Source of the DNA: Bacilli bacterium
GTDB lineage: Bacteria > Bacillota_I > Bacilli_A > Haloplasmatales > Haloplasmataceae
Direction: 5' to 3'
NCBI GenBank assembly: GCA_012516175.1
Contig: JAAYWZ010000089.1
Span: forward strand, 1 to 35,881
DNA length: 35,881 nucleotides
Part shown: one piece after another, positions 1-8,193 of the stretch
How the letters are laid out: the number at the start of each line of letters is the position of its first letter
How positions within the stretch are numbered: the stretch's first letter is position 1
Notes under the pieces: generated by a model
Seen by the model: only the letters and a program-made list of their open reading frames with translations
The model's database searches: none
What the model was told of the DNA's origin: nothing
Position numbers and translations under genes: made by a program

Positions 1-2
1 AT

Positions 3-254
3 TATCCTCATTTAAGAACTGATTTACCATTTAATGAACGTATAAATTTAAGAAATTATCTAAAAATGGATAATAAAGATGAAGTAAATATCTTAGAAAA
101 ATACCGAGTATATTTTAAGAATCGTAACATTAATATTGATTTTATTGAAAAAACAAATGAAGACATTGAAACTTGTTTATTTGATTACTTATTCTTACAT
201 AAAGATCCTCCTCCCAAAGATTATGATGAGGAAGCGATCTTAATGAAAAAGTAA
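3..254 (+). CDS. C-terminal fragment of an unidentified protein, cut by the window edge
   Basis: An open frame runs from the left edge to a TAA at 252-254. An internal Met lies at 66, but the reading is open and codes plausible protein before it, starting YPHLRTDLPFNERINLRNYL, so the gene probably begins outside the window. The visible 83 residues are charged, with no membrane segment and no Cys motif. The tail (IDFIEKTNEDIETCLFDYL) loosely resembles the end of small P-loop kinases or AAA-type nucleotide kinases, but no catalytic motif is visible and I do not assign a family. It is followed by 66 nt and then radA, which has its own candidate promoter. Confidence 0.55.
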   Translation, partial: YPHLRTDLPFNERINLRNYLKMDNKDEVNILEKYRVYFKNRNINIDFIEKTNEDIETCLFDYLFLHKDPPPKDYDEEAILMKK

Positions 255-264
255 GGGATATACA

Positions 265-293
265 TAGAATTATCGTGGTAAATACGATATAAT
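265..293 (+). promoter_or_regulatory. Candidate sigma-A promoter for the radA operon
   Basis: A perfect TATAAT lies at 288-293. Seventeen bases upstream is a weak -35 element, TAGAAT, at 265-270. It sits in the 66-nt gap before radA, about 28 nt upstream of the radA start. The -10 is convincing; the -35 is poor. Confidence 0.4.
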
Positions 294-320
294 TTTTATA
301 TACTATGGTGGAGGTAAAAT

Positions 321-1685
321 ATGGCAAAAACAAAAACCATCTACTACTGTACCGAGTGTGGCAATGAATCATTAAAATGGGTAGGTCGTTGTCCTGTTTG
401 TGGTGAATACAATACCATGGTCGAAGGTATTAAAGAGCCTAAAAATGAGATTATTATTCATAGTCCCATTACCATACCTGAAAAGTTGAAAGACTTAAAA
501 ATCGATGAAAAGATTAGAATTAAAACCAACATTAATGAGTTTAACCGTGTATTAGGTGGTGGCATTGTTTCAGGTTCATTAGTACTTATTGGTGGTGATC
601 CTGGTATTGGTAAATCTACCTTACTACTCCAAGTTAGCGAATCCATCGCTCAGCATGGCAAAGTATTATATGTGAGTGGTGAAGAAAGTCTCCAACAAAT
701 CAAAAGTCGTGCCCAACGTTTAAACATCCAAAGCGATAATTTATACATTTATGCAGAAACTAATTTAACTAATGTTATACCTCAAGTAGAGAATTTGCAA
801 CCGCAGTTTTTAATCATTGACTCCATCCAAACAATCTATTTAGACTATATTGATTCCACCCCAGGTAGTGTACCGCAAGTAAAAGAGTGTACCCAAACGC
901 TTATGAAGTTGGCTAAAACAAAAAATATCCCTACCTTTATTGTAGGTCATGTCACTAAGGACGGTGCCATTGCTGGTCCAAGACTCCTTGAACATATGGT
1001 GGATACAGTTCTGTATTTTGAAGGTGATAATAACTTATCCTATCGCATCTTGCGAGCGGTCAAGAACCGCTTTGGTTCAACCAATGAGATTGGTGTATTT
1101 GAAATGCGTGAAACAGGGCTAATCGAAGTAGAAAATCCATCAGGTGTTTTTTTAGAAGATCGTTCCTTAGGTTATGCTGGTACTTCCGTCGTTGCGACGA
1201 TGGAAGGCACAAGACCGGTGCTTGTAGAAATTCAAGCACTTCTCACACCAACATCCTTCCACAACCCTAAGCGGATGGCTTCAGGACTTGATAATAATAA
1301 AATTGCTTTACTAATTGCTGTTTTAGAAAAACATCTTGGTTTTGTCTTACAGAACCAAGATGCTTACATTAAAGTTACAGGTGGTACCAAGATTACTGAA
1401 CCTGGGTGTGATTTGGCGATTCTGATGAGTATTGTTTCTAGTTATAAGAATAAACCTCTAAATCCCTCTGATGTCTTTATTGGTGAAGTAGGCTTAACCG
1501 GAGAGATAAGAAGAGCAACAAGAATTGAAGCTCGCTGCCAAGAAGCACATAAGATGGGCTTTAAAAGGGCATTTGTACCAAAGAAGGATATGGATAAATA
1601 TCAAGTACCAAAAGGTTTTACATTAGTAGGGGTTACTAATATTAAAGAGGTTGTTATGAAGGCATTTGAGAGCTCTGTGGAATAA
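321..1685 (+). CDS. radA: DNA repair protein RadA (Sms)
   Basis: RadA is a RecA-related ATPase that helps branch migration and processing of recombination intermediates. All family parts are present in 454 residues. These are an N-terminal zinc finger (C10, C13, C24, C27), Walker A GGDPGIGKST at 91-100, Walker B near LIIDSIQT at 164-171, the RadA-specific KNRFG at 248-252, and a Lon-protease-like C-terminal domain from about residue 275. The ATG at 321 has GGAGG 6-7 nt upstream. It is the first gene of an operon with the GNAT enzyme 14 nt downstream. In Bacillus it usually follows ctsR-mcsAB-clpC; that context is not seen here, because the upstream gene is cut off. Confidence 0.97.
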   Translation: MAKTKTIYYCTECGNESLKWVGRCPVCGEYNTMVEGIKEPKNEIIIHSPITIPEKLKDLKIDEKIRIKTNINEFNRVLGGGIVSGSLVLIGGDPGIGKSTLLLQVSESIAQHGKVLYVSGEESLQQIKSRAQRLNIQSDNLYIYAETNLTNVIPQVENLQPQFLIIDSIQTIYLDYIDSTPGSVPQVKECTQTLMKLAKTKNIPTFIVGHVTKDGAIAGPRLLEHMVDTVLYFEGDNNLSYRILRAVKNRFGSTNEIGVFEMRETGLIEVENPSGVFLEDRSLGYAGTSVVATMEGTRPVLVEIQALLTPTSFHNPKRMASGLDNNKIALLIAVLEKHLGFVLQNQDAYIKVTGGTKITEPGCDLAILMSIVSSYKNKPLNPSDVFIGEVGLTGEIRRATRIEARCQEAHKMGFKRAFVPKKDMDKYQVPKGFTLVGVTNIKEVVMKAFESSVE

Positions 1686-1699
1686 TTATGGAGGGGCAT

Positions 1700-2224
1700 A
1701 TGGACATTAAGTTTATGCCAATTAATTTTCATGATTTAAATGATTGTGCCATTTTAGCTAAATGGTTTAATGACCCAGAAATCAATTATTTGATTTCACC
1801 TAATTTTACCCAAGGTCCATTAGGGTATGTTAGTCCCGAAATTATCCAACAAATGAATCTCTATAGTCGTTATGATAAGTATTCTTATTTTATTGTCTGT
1901 GATAATATGATTGTTGGTGATATTAATATAACCGATAATCCAGATTTTTTATTAAAAAAAGATGGTTATTCAGCTTGGTTAGGAATAACGATTGGCGAGA
2001 AACCTTACCGTGGTAAGGGTGTAGGTAAAGTCGCCATTGATTTCATTGAAAACTTTGCGAGAGATATTGGTCTTAAGCGAATTGAATTAGGTGTGTTTTC
2101 TTTTAATACTGTAGCGATTAATTTCTATAAAAAGTTAGGGTATAAACAAATAGGGGTAATTCCCCACTTTACCTTCTATATTGATCGTTGGTATGATGAT
2201 ATTCGTTTTGAAAAACACATATAA
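1700..2224 (+). CDS. GNAT-family N-acetyltransferase (RimJ/RimL-like)
   Basis: This is a 174-aa GCN5-related acetyltransferase of the type that acetylates protein N termini or small amines with acetyl-CoA; the substrate is unknown. The acetyl-CoA loop is seen as EKPYRGKGVGKVAIDF (about residues 97-112), followed by the motif-B stretch FNTVAINFYKKLGY that is typical of RimJ-like enzymes. An in-frame ATG at 1688 exists, but the ATG at 1700 is preferred: GGAGG at 1690-1694 sits 5 nt before it, and this ribosome-binding site would lie inside the coding region of the longer form. It lies between radA (14 nt) and the methyltransferase (17 nt), so it is probably co-transcribed. Confidence 0.88.
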   Translation: MDIKFMPINFHDLNDCAILAKWFNDPEINYLISPNFTQGPLGYVSPEIIQQMNLYSRYDKYSYFIVCDNMIVGDINITDNPDFLLKKDGYSAWLGITIGEKPYRGKGVGKVAIDFIENFARDIGLKRIELGVFSFNTVAINFYKKLGYKQIGVIPHFTFYIDRWYDDIRFEKHI

Positions 2225-2241
2225 GTTTTTTAGGAGGAACT

Positions 2242-3108
2242 ATGCTTCTAGTTGCTGATAATTGGAAAGATTTCATGTTAATTGACGCAGGTGATAACGA
2301 AAAAATTGAAAAATGGGGTAAATACATCCTCCGCCGTCCTGACCCCCAAGCCATTTGGTCTAAGGGTAATCCTAAAATTTGGGACAAGTACGATGGTTAT
2401 TATGAGCGGAGTCAATCAGGCGGAGGAAAGTGGCGTGTAGCTAATTTCCCTGAATCTTGGACAATTAAATATAAGGATTTAACTTTTTTGATTAAACCAA
2501 CTGGCTTTAAACATACAGGTTTATTCCCTGAACAAGCAGTGAACTGGGATTTCATGATGGATAAAATTAAGCAGGCAAAGCGACCAATAAAAGTCCTTAA
2601 TCTCTTTGCCTATACAGGAGGAGCTACTGTTGCTTGTTGTTACGCAGGTGCAGAGGTTACCCATGTCGATAGTGCCAAAGGTGTGGTTCAATGGGCAAAA
2701 GAGAATATTAACCTATCTAATCTTGCACAAAGTAAGGTGCGGTTTATCATTGATGATGTAATTAAGTTCGTCGAAAGAGAAATTCGCCGTGGTAATAAAT
2801 ATGATGCCATCATCATGGATCCTCCTGTCTTTGGTCGAGGGACAAGCAGTGAAGTCTGGCGTATTGAAGAAAAGTTAGTAGATTTAATTAATTTAACTCT
2901 TAATGTACTTAGCAATAATCCTTTATTCTATATCATCAATAGTTACACTTCTGCTTTCTCTTCGATAGTTCTACATAACATCATGGAAACCACAGTAAAT
3001 AAGAGATACCCTGGCAAACTTACTTCTGGGGAAATTGGTTTACGGACACAAACCTCTAATTTAATCTTACCATGTGGAATCTTCTCACGGTGGGAACAAG
3101 AACTATGA
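2242..3108 (+). CDS. Class I SAM-dependent methyltransferase (RlmI/COG1092-like)
   Basis: This 288-aa protein has the AdoMet-binding motif I NLFAYTGGATVACCYAGA (about residues 120-137), an acidic end of strand 2 (VTHVDSAKG) and the catalytic-type motif IIMDPPVFGRG near 190-200. That motif matches the DPP(x)F loop of RlmI/YccW-type rRNA cytosine methyltransferases. It lacks the N-terminal PUA domain of RlmI, so the exact RNA target is uncertain. An AGGAGG ribosome-binding site lies 4-5 nt before the ATG. The TGA stop overlaps the ATG of the pseudouridine synthase (ATGA), suggesting translational coupling of two RNA-modifying enzymes. Confidence 0.88.
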   Translation: MLLVADNWKDFMLIDAGDNEKIEKWGKYILRRPDPQAIWSKGNPKIWDKYDGYYERSQSGGGKWRVANFPESWTIKYKDLTFLIKPTGFKHTGLFPEQAVNWDFMMDKIKQAKRPIKVLNLFAYTGGATVACCYAGAEVTHVDSAKGVVQWAKENINLSNLAQSKVRFIIDDVIKFVEREIRRGNKYDAIIMDPPVFGRGTSSEVWRIEEKLVDLINLTLNVLSNNPLFYIINSYTSAFSSIVLHNIMETTVNKRYPGKLTSGEIGLRTQTSNLILPCGIFSRWEQEL

Positions 3109-3767
3109 AAATTCTTTATGAAGATAACCACCTTATTGTAACTATTAAGGAACCTAATATCCTAAGTCAAGCTGACCAAACTGGCGATTTGGACATGCTT
3201 ACTTTACTTAAGAAATATTTAAAAGAAAAGTATCATAAACCAGGAAATGTTTATTTGGGTCTTGTTCATCGATTAGACCGAATGGTAGGCGGGGTCATGG
3301 TTTTCGCGAAAACTAGTAAAGCAGCAGCTCGCTTAAGTGAACAAGTTCGTACCCATGCCTTTACCAAAACATACTTAGCGGTAGTTCATGGTAAACCTAT
3401 AGAAAAGGATACTTTAATTAATTTTCTGGAAAAAGATGAGAAAAACAATACCGTTTATGTTAGGGCAAGAGAAAGCGATAAGGCAAAGTATGCTGAATTA
3501 AGTTATGAGTTATTAGAATCAAAAGGTAATCTAAGTCTCCTTAAAGTTAATCTAAAGACGGGAAGACCACATCAGATTCGGGTTCAATTAGCCCATATAG
3601 GTCATCCCCTTTTAGGTGATAAAAAATACGGAAATGAAGATAATGTTAAAAATATTGCCCTCTATGCCTATAAACTAAGTTTTTATCATCCAACCACTAA
3701 GGAACTCCTAACATTTACTTCCTATCCTACAGAATATCCTTTTAATCTGTTTAATATTAGAGATTGA
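3105..3767 (+). CDS. RluA-family RNA pseudouridine synthase
   Basis: Pseudouridine synthases of this family isomerise uridines in rRNA or tRNA. The catalytic motif VHRLDRMVGG holds the active-site Asp (about residue 56). Family motif II KTYLAVVHG and the C-terminal KTGRPHQIRVQLAHIGHPLLGD stretch are also clear. At 220 aa it lacks an N-terminal S4 domain, like the short RluA/TruC-type enzymes. An in-frame upstream codon at 3072 is possible, but the ATG at 3105 overlaps the methyltransferase stop as ATGA and begins the conserved MKILYEDNHLIV. It is the last gene of the radA operon. The stop is TGA, which supports the standard code. Confidence 0.93.
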   Translation: MKILYEDNHLIVTIKEPNILSQADQTGDLDMLTLLKKYLKEKYHKPGNVYLGLVHRLDRMVGGVMVFAKTSKAAARLSEQVRTHAFTKTYLAVVHGKPIEKDTLINFLEKDEKNNTVYVRARESDKAKYAELSYELLESKGNLSLLKVNLKTGRPHQIRVQLAHIGHPLLGDKKYGNEDNVKNIALYAYKLSFYHPTTKELLTFTSYPTEYPFNLFNIRD

Positions 3768-3792
3768 AATATATGGAAGTATTTGTTATAAT
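3764..3792 (+). promoter_or_regulatory. Strong sigma-A-type promoter for the Cys-rich small gene
   Basis: TTGAAA at 3764-3769 and TATAAT at 3787-3792 are 17 bp apart and end 31 nt before the ATG of the 82-aa gene. The -35 overlaps the TGA stop of the upstream pseudouridine synthase gene. Confidence 0.78.
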
Positions 3793-3823
3793 TTAACAGT
3801 AATTTATCCGCGAGGTAGATAAC

Positions 3824-4072
3824 ATGAGTAAAGTTGTATCAAAATGTGGATGTGAATTTGAAAATAATCAGGCAGTTGCGGATCGTGTTCGTGCTAAAGG
3901 AATGGACAAGCATCCAATGCCCACACCTGCCACCATTGAATGTGATTGTGGGCATACGATTGTGATGGACACCTTAGTCTATCAGTGTCCCCACTGCAAG
4001 ATGACTTATGCTGTCACACCTTGTTCATGCGATGATCATCGCTTCATCGTTAAAGCAGGAATTGATTATTAA
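3824..4072 (+). CDS. Small Cys-rich (zinc-ribbon-like) protein of unknown function
   Basis: This 82-aa protein has eight cysteines in four pairs: C8-x-C10, C40-x-C42, C55-x2-C58 and C67-x-C69. His residues lie close by at 30, 44, 57 and 72. The pattern suggests one or two structural metal sites, most likely zinc; a redox or Fe-S role cannot be excluded. It has no membrane segment or signal peptide. A GAGG sequence precedes the ATG. It is monocistronic, with its own near-consensus promoter (3764-3792) and its own terminator (4085-4110). I do not recognise the family and do not assign a function. Confidence 0.82.
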   Translation: MSKVVSKCGCEFENNQAVADRVRAKGMDKHPMPTPATIECDCGHTIVMDTLVYQCPHCKMTYAVTPCSCDDHRFIVKAGIDY

Positions 4073-4084
4073 TATTTTTTTGTT

Positions 4085-4110
4085 AACTTCACTTTTCGTG
4101 AAGTTTTTTT
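4085..4110 (+). terminator. Intrinsic terminator after the Cys-rich gene
   Basis: AACTTCAC at 4085-4092 pairs perfectly with GTGAAGTT at 4098-4105 around a 5-nt loop, followed by a T tract to 4110. It lies 13 nt after the stop codon and separates this gene from glpX. Confidence 0.88.
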
Positions 4111-4138
4111 ATGATATCAAGACATTTTGGAGGTATAC

Positions 4139-5149
4139 ATGAAACGCGAATTAGCTTTAGAGTTTTCCCGGGTTACAGAATTAGCTGCTTTAGCAGCTTA
4201 TAAATGGTTAGGTAGTGGTGACAAAAATAAAGCTGATGAAGCAAGTGTCATCGCCATGCGCACGATGTTAAATCGGATTAATATTCAGGGTGAAATTGTT
4301 ATTGGTGAAGGAGAGATTGATGAGGCTCCCATGCTTTATATCGGCGAAAAAGTTGGTAGCGGTATTGGTGATGAAGTCGATATTGCTGTTGACCCAATTG
4401 AAGGTACGCGGATGGTTGCCTTAGGACAATATAATGCGATATCCGTACTTGCAGTTGGAGAAAAAGGGTCGTTCTTACACGCACCTGATATGTATATGGA
4501 AAAACTAATCGTTGGGCCAGAGGCAAAGGGAGTAATCGACTTAGAACTACCAATTATTGATAACCTAATTAATATCGCCCATCATTTAAATAAACCTTTA
4601 TCTGAATTAACTGTTATTACACTCCATAAACCCCGCCACCTCGATTTAATCACAAAGATGCATAACTTAGGTATCAAAGTTTATGCCATCCCTGATGGAG
4701 ATGTGGCAGCTTCGATTCTAACTTGCATGCCCTACACTAATATCGATGTTCTCTACTGTATTGGTGGTGCGCCAGAAGGTGTGGTATCAGCGGCAGTAAT
4801 TCGTGCTTTAGGTGGCGATATGAACGGTAGATTACTATTAAGAAATGAAGCTAAAGGTGATACGGAAGAAAACCTTAAAATGGCTGAACGTGAACTACAA
4901 AAATGTAAAGAAATGGGTGTAAATCTTAGAAAAATCTATCGCTTAGATGACTTAGTTAAGAGCGACAATATCATCTTTTCAGCAACAGGCATTACTAAAG
5001 GTGATTTATTAGATGGAGTAGTCCGTAAAGGTAATATCAGCGAAACAGAAACACTCTTAATTAGAGGTAAAACAGGTACAATCAGAAAAATCAAATCTTA
5101 TCACGATCTTACAAAGAAAGATGCGGAATTACTTCCATATATATTTTAA
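4139..5149 (+). CDS. glpX: Class II fructose-1,6-bisphosphatase GlpX
   Basis: GlpX hydrolyses fructose 1,6-bisphosphate to fructose 6-phosphate in gluconeogenesis, using Mn2+ or Mg2+. The 336-aa product carries the family metal and substrate motifs GEGEIDEAPML (about residues 56-66) and DPIEGTR (about 85-91), and the downstream GGAPEGVVSAA segment. The chosen ATG at 4139 has TTGGAGG 5 nt upstream; a longer reading from a TTG at 4127 would place this ribosome-binding site inside the gene. It follows a terminator, so it needs its own promoter. A TATGAT at 4110-4115 is possible but weakly supported. The isoprenoid genes follow 39 nt downstream. Confidence 0.95.
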   Translation: MKRELALEFSRVTELAALAAYKWLGSGDKNKADEASVIAMRTMLNRINIQGEIVIGEGEIDEAPMLYIGEKVGSGIGDEVDIAVDPIEGTRMVALGQYNAISVLAVGEKGSFLHAPDMYMEKLIVGPEAKGVIDLELPIIDNLINIAHHLNKPLSELTVITLHKPRHLDLITKMHNLGIKVYAIPDGDVAASILTCMPYTNIDVLYCIGGAPEGVVSAAVIRALGGDMNGRLLLRNEAKGDTEENLKMAERELQKCKEMGVNLRKIYRLDDLVKSDNIIFSATGITKGDLLDGVVRKGNISETETLLIRGKTGTIRKIKSYHDLTKKDAELLPYIF

Positions 5150-5188
5150 TAATTAACTACTTATGTTAAAATCAACATTGGTGATACT

Positions 5189-5884
5189 ATGAGTTATGCA
5201 GCCATCATCTTAGCCGCAGGTAGTGGCACAAGAATGAATTTAGGATATAATAAAATGTTACTTAGGATAAAAGATCAACCATTGATTTCTTTATCTATTA
5301 AACCTTTTCTTAAGGATGAAAACTGTACTGAATTAATCATTGTGATTAATGAAACTGATGTTGAAGTAATAAGTAAATTGTTAGAAAAAGAAATAACTAA
5401 TAAGCAATATAAAATTGTAACAGGAAGTTATGAAAGACAATATAGCGTCTATAATGGGTTACAAGCAGTTACCAAAGAGTTAGTATTAGTTCATGATGGG
5501 GCAAGACCTTTTATCACTAATACTTTAATTACTGAACTTGTATATAATGCGAAAGAATATGGCTGTGCGATTCCTGGGGTTAAAGTTAAAGATACGATTA
5601 AAGTTATCGAAGATGAAACAGTTAAAGAAACTCTACCAAGAGAAATATTAGTAGCGGTTCAAACACCTCAAGCATGTCTGACTGACTTATTAAAAAGTGC
5701 CCATGAGAAAGCTAAAGAAGAAGATTACCTAGGTACTGATGAAGCGAGTTTAATTGAAAAATATACAAATGCTAAAGTAAAAGTAGTATTATCATCATAC
5801 GAAAATATCAAAATAACCACGCAAGAAGACCTCTATTATGCTGAGAAACTCTATGATAAATACTTTAGGATAAGTGAGGAATAG
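5189..5884 (+). CDS. ispD: 2-C-methyl-D-erythritol 4-phosphate cytidylyltransferase IspD
   Basis: IspD joins CTP and MEP to form CDP-methylerythritol, the third step of the MEP isoprenoid pathway. The N-terminal nucleotide-binding loop LAAGSGTRM (residues 8-16) with a following Lys (K22), the [10 protein letters not shown] signature (about residues 100-109) and the TPQAC segment near 161 are all intact in 231 aa. The ribosome-binding site (GGTGAT) is weak. Its TAG stop is 1 nt from the ispF ATG, so the two MEP enzymes are almost certainly co-translated from one mRNA. Confidence 0.95.
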   Translation: MSYAAIILAAGSGTRMNLGYNKMLLRIKDQPLISLSIKPFLKDENCTELIIVINETDVEVISKLLEKEITNKQYKIVTGSYERQYSVYNGLQAVTKELVLVHDGARPFITNTLITELVYNAKEYGCAIPGVKVKDTIKVIEDETVKETLPREILVAVQTPQACLTDLLKSAHEKAKEEDYLGTDEASLIEKYTNAKVKVVLSSYENIKITTQEDLYYAEKLYDKYFRISEE

Positions 5885-5885
5885 T

Positions 5886-6362
5886 ATGTTTAGGATTGGT
5901 CATTCTACAGATATTCATCAATTGGTCCCGAATAGAAAATTAATTCTTGGTGGTGTGGAAATCCCCTACGAAAAGGGGCTTCTTGGTCATAGTGATGCTG
6001 ATGCTTTACTTCATGCAATTACAGAAGCGATAATTGGCGCTTTAGGTTTAGGTGATATTGGCAAGCACTTTCCTGATAATGACCCTGCTTATAAAAATAT
6101 CGATTCTAAACTTCTTTTACATAAAGCCTATCTGCTTGCTAAGGAGCGGGGATATAAAATAAATAATCTTGATTCAACCATCTTTGCAGAAAACCCTAAA
6201 ATGGCTCCTCATATTCCAGAAATGCGGAAAGTAATCGCGGCGATACTAGAAACAGATGAAGCTAATGTGAACATCAAAGCCACGCGAGGTGAAAAACTCG
6301 GATTTATCGGACGCGGTGAAGGTATTATGTGTGAAGCGGTAGTCTTATTAATAAAAGCGTAA
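5886..6362 (+). CDS. ispF: 2-C-methyl-D-erythritol 2,4-cyclodiphosphate synthase IspF
   Basis: IspF cyclises CDP-ME 2-phosphate to MEcPP with loss of CMP. The metal ligands are seen in HSTDIHQL (D9, H11) and in the [12 protein letters not shown] helix (His near 43); the [16 protein letters not shown] region completes the active site. The ATG at 5886, 1 nt after the ispD stop, has GTGAGGA upstream. It is preferred to an in-frame GTG at 5874, which gives an unconserved extension. The usual family length of about 157 fits this 158-aa product. A terminator hairpin begins a few bases after the stop. Confidence 0.96.
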   Translation: MFRIGHSTDIHQLVPNRKLILGGVEIPYEKGLLGHSDADALLHAITEAIIGALGLGDIGKHFPDNDPAYKNIDSKLLLHKAYLLAKERGYKINNLDSTIFAENPKMAPHIPEMRKVIAAILETDEANVNIKATRGEKLGFIGRGEGIMCEAVVLLIKA

Positions 6363-6365
6363 AAT

Positions 6366-6392
6366 AAAAATGCACCGAAAGGTGCATTTTTT
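6366..6392. terminator. Bidirectional terminator between ispF and the GH2 gene
   Basis: The stem AAAAATGCACC / GGTGCATTTTT closes a GAAA tetraloop and has T tracts on both strands. It lies between the convergent ispF (+) and glycosidase (-) stops and can serve both. Confidence 0.92.
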
Positions 6393-6393
6393 C

Positions 6394-8166
6394 TTAGAAA
6401 CCAACAGTATCATTGATAGCTTTAATCTTATTCATATCTACTTTAGGTTGTCTTTTAATCGTTAGTAAACCATTTACTTCTTGGAAAACATCTGTTAACT
6501 GAGTGTAACAATATCCAACAATACAATCAGAAGCTCTAATTGCTTGAATTAGGCGCTCATATTCCTTGAGGAAGGTTTCTTCATCATTAACAGTTGTATA
6601 ACCCCACCCGTTTTGGTCCTTATCAAAGGAGATGCCACCAAACTCTGTAAGCAGAATGGGTTCGCCTTGATACTCATAACCACTTATATACATTGGCCGA
6701 TTAGCTGGCATTGAACTTAGCATCTCTTCTTTCGTACTTAAAGATTTAAGAAACTTTTCATGTTCTTCTATATTTGTTGGAGCACCATGCCGATAATTAT
6801 GAATGGCACAAATATCTGTCTTTAACATTTCCCAACCATCATTACATACGACTAAGCGGGTGTTGTCAAAACTCTTGGTTAAATGATACATGGTTAACAC
6901 ATGGTGTTGTTCTAAGGGGTTAGTTTTTAAATTAGGTACTCCCCAGGATTCATTAATAGGTACCCATGTGACAATGCAAGGATGATTGTAATCTCTTTTT
7001 ATTACTTCCATCCATTCATTAACCATTCTATTAACATACTCGCTACTAAAATTAGCACTATTAGCCATTTCACCCCAAACAAGGAAACCTAGACGGTCCG
7101 CATGATATAAGAAACGCGAATCACTAACCATTTGGTGGCGACGACAACCATTAAAGCCCATTGCTTTGGCTAATTTAATATCTTCGATGAAACATTCATC
7201 TTTTGGTGCTGTTAATAATCCACCATCGTAATAACCTTGGTCTAACACTAGTTTTTGGTAGTAAGGTTTATTATTCAGATAAACTAAACCATTTTGCTGA
7301 TGAATTTTTCGCATCCCAAAATAACTCTTAACTTCATCAATGATTTCCTCATCCCTAATTAGACGGAAATAAATATCAAATAAGTAGGGATGTTCTGGAC
7401 TCCATGTTTTACCATGACCATGGGTATTAGTCGCATCGATACTACCTTGGAAAACATCAAAAGTAATCGTTAAGGTTTTATTTCTTACTTTAATTGAACT
7501 TTCAACTATTGTTTGTCCTTGATCAATAATTTCTACTTCTAAGTAAACATCAGCACATTTGGATAGATTAGTTTCAATTTTAACAGTACCTGTATCAATA
7601 TCTGGTGTTAAACGGAAGTCTGTAATATGTACATCATCCACAAACTCTAACCAGATTGGTTGCCAAATACCTGAAGTACGGGTGTACCAGATACCCGCAT
7701 TTTCCTCATGCCAATATTGCTTACCACGCGGAATAAATTCATCCTTTGATGGATCATAGACATAGATGACTATCTCTTCATTGGTATATGTTAAATAATC
7801 TGTGATATCCACAGAGAAGCTACTATTACCACCTATGTGATGTTTGACAAGTCTTTGATTAATATACACTTCGCTTTCATAATCACAAGCACCAACATGC
7901 AAAATAACTCTTTTATCTAGATACTTATTAGGTATAGAGAAAGTTCTTCTATACCACATGTGATCATGAAAACTTTGGTCATTAATACCACTTAATTCCG
8001 CTTGATAAGGAAAAGGTACTTGAATCTTTAAAGGGAACTGATGCCCCTCATACCACTTTTCTGCATGTCCGACATTTTCATCATCAAAACAGAATTCCCA
8101 TACCCCATTAAGACACAACCAATCCTCGCGCGCAAATTGCGGACGAGGATACTCGCTTCTATACAT
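6394..8166 (-). CDS. Glycoside hydrolase family 2 enzyme (beta-galactosidase/beta-glucuronidase type)
   Basis: This 590-aa retaining glycosidase has the GH2 order: an N-terminal jelly-roll sugar-binding domain (about 1-180), an immunoglobulin-like domain (about 180-285) and a TIM-barrel catalytic domain. The acid/base Glu is in WVPINESWG (near residue 406) and the nucleophile in LLTEFGG (near 508). There is no signal peptide, so it acts in the cytosol on a sugar or oligosaccharide brought inside; the true substrate cannot be told from sequence. The ATG at 8166 has GAGGGAG 7 nt upstream; a GTG one codon earlier is an alternative. No sugar transporter is adjacent. The upstream acyltransferase-like gene is only 27 nt away and probably shares the mRNA. 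Confidence 0.92.
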   Translation of the reverse strand: MYRSEYPRPQFAREDWLCLNGVWEFCFDDENVGHAEKWYEGHQFPLKIQVPFPYQAELSGINDQSFHDHMWYRRTFSIPNKYLDKRVILHVGACDYESEVYINQRLVKHHIGGNSSFSVDITDYLTYTNEEIVIYVYDPSKDEFIPRGKQYWHEENAGIWYTRTSGIWQPIWLEFVDDVHITDFRLTPDIDTGTVKIETNLSKCADVYLEVEIIDQGQTIVESSIKVRNKTLTITFDVFQGSIDATNTHGHGKTWSPEHPYLFDIYFRLIRDEEIIDEVKSYFGMRKIHQQNGLVYLNNKPYYQKLVLDQGYYDGGLLTAPKDECFIEDIKLAKAMGFNGCRRHQMVSDSRFLYHADRLGFLVWGEMANSANFSSEYVNRMVNEWMEVIKRDYNHPCIVTWVPINESWGVPNLKTNPLEQHHVLTMYHLTKSFDNTRLVVCNDGWEMLKTDICAIHNYRHGAPTNIEEHEKFLKSLSTKEEMLSSMPANRPMYISGYEYQGEPILLTEFGGISFDKDQNGWGYTTVNDEETFLKEYERLIQAIRASDCIVGYCYTQLTDVFQEVNGLLTIKRQPKVDMNKIKAINDTVGF

Positions 8167-8193
8167 CACATATCTCCCTCGCTAACATAATAA

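Noticed and set aside
142-372. Minus-strand frame of 76 codons across the radA start
   Set aside because: It overlaps the radA promoter and zinc-finger codons, and its product has no recognisable features.
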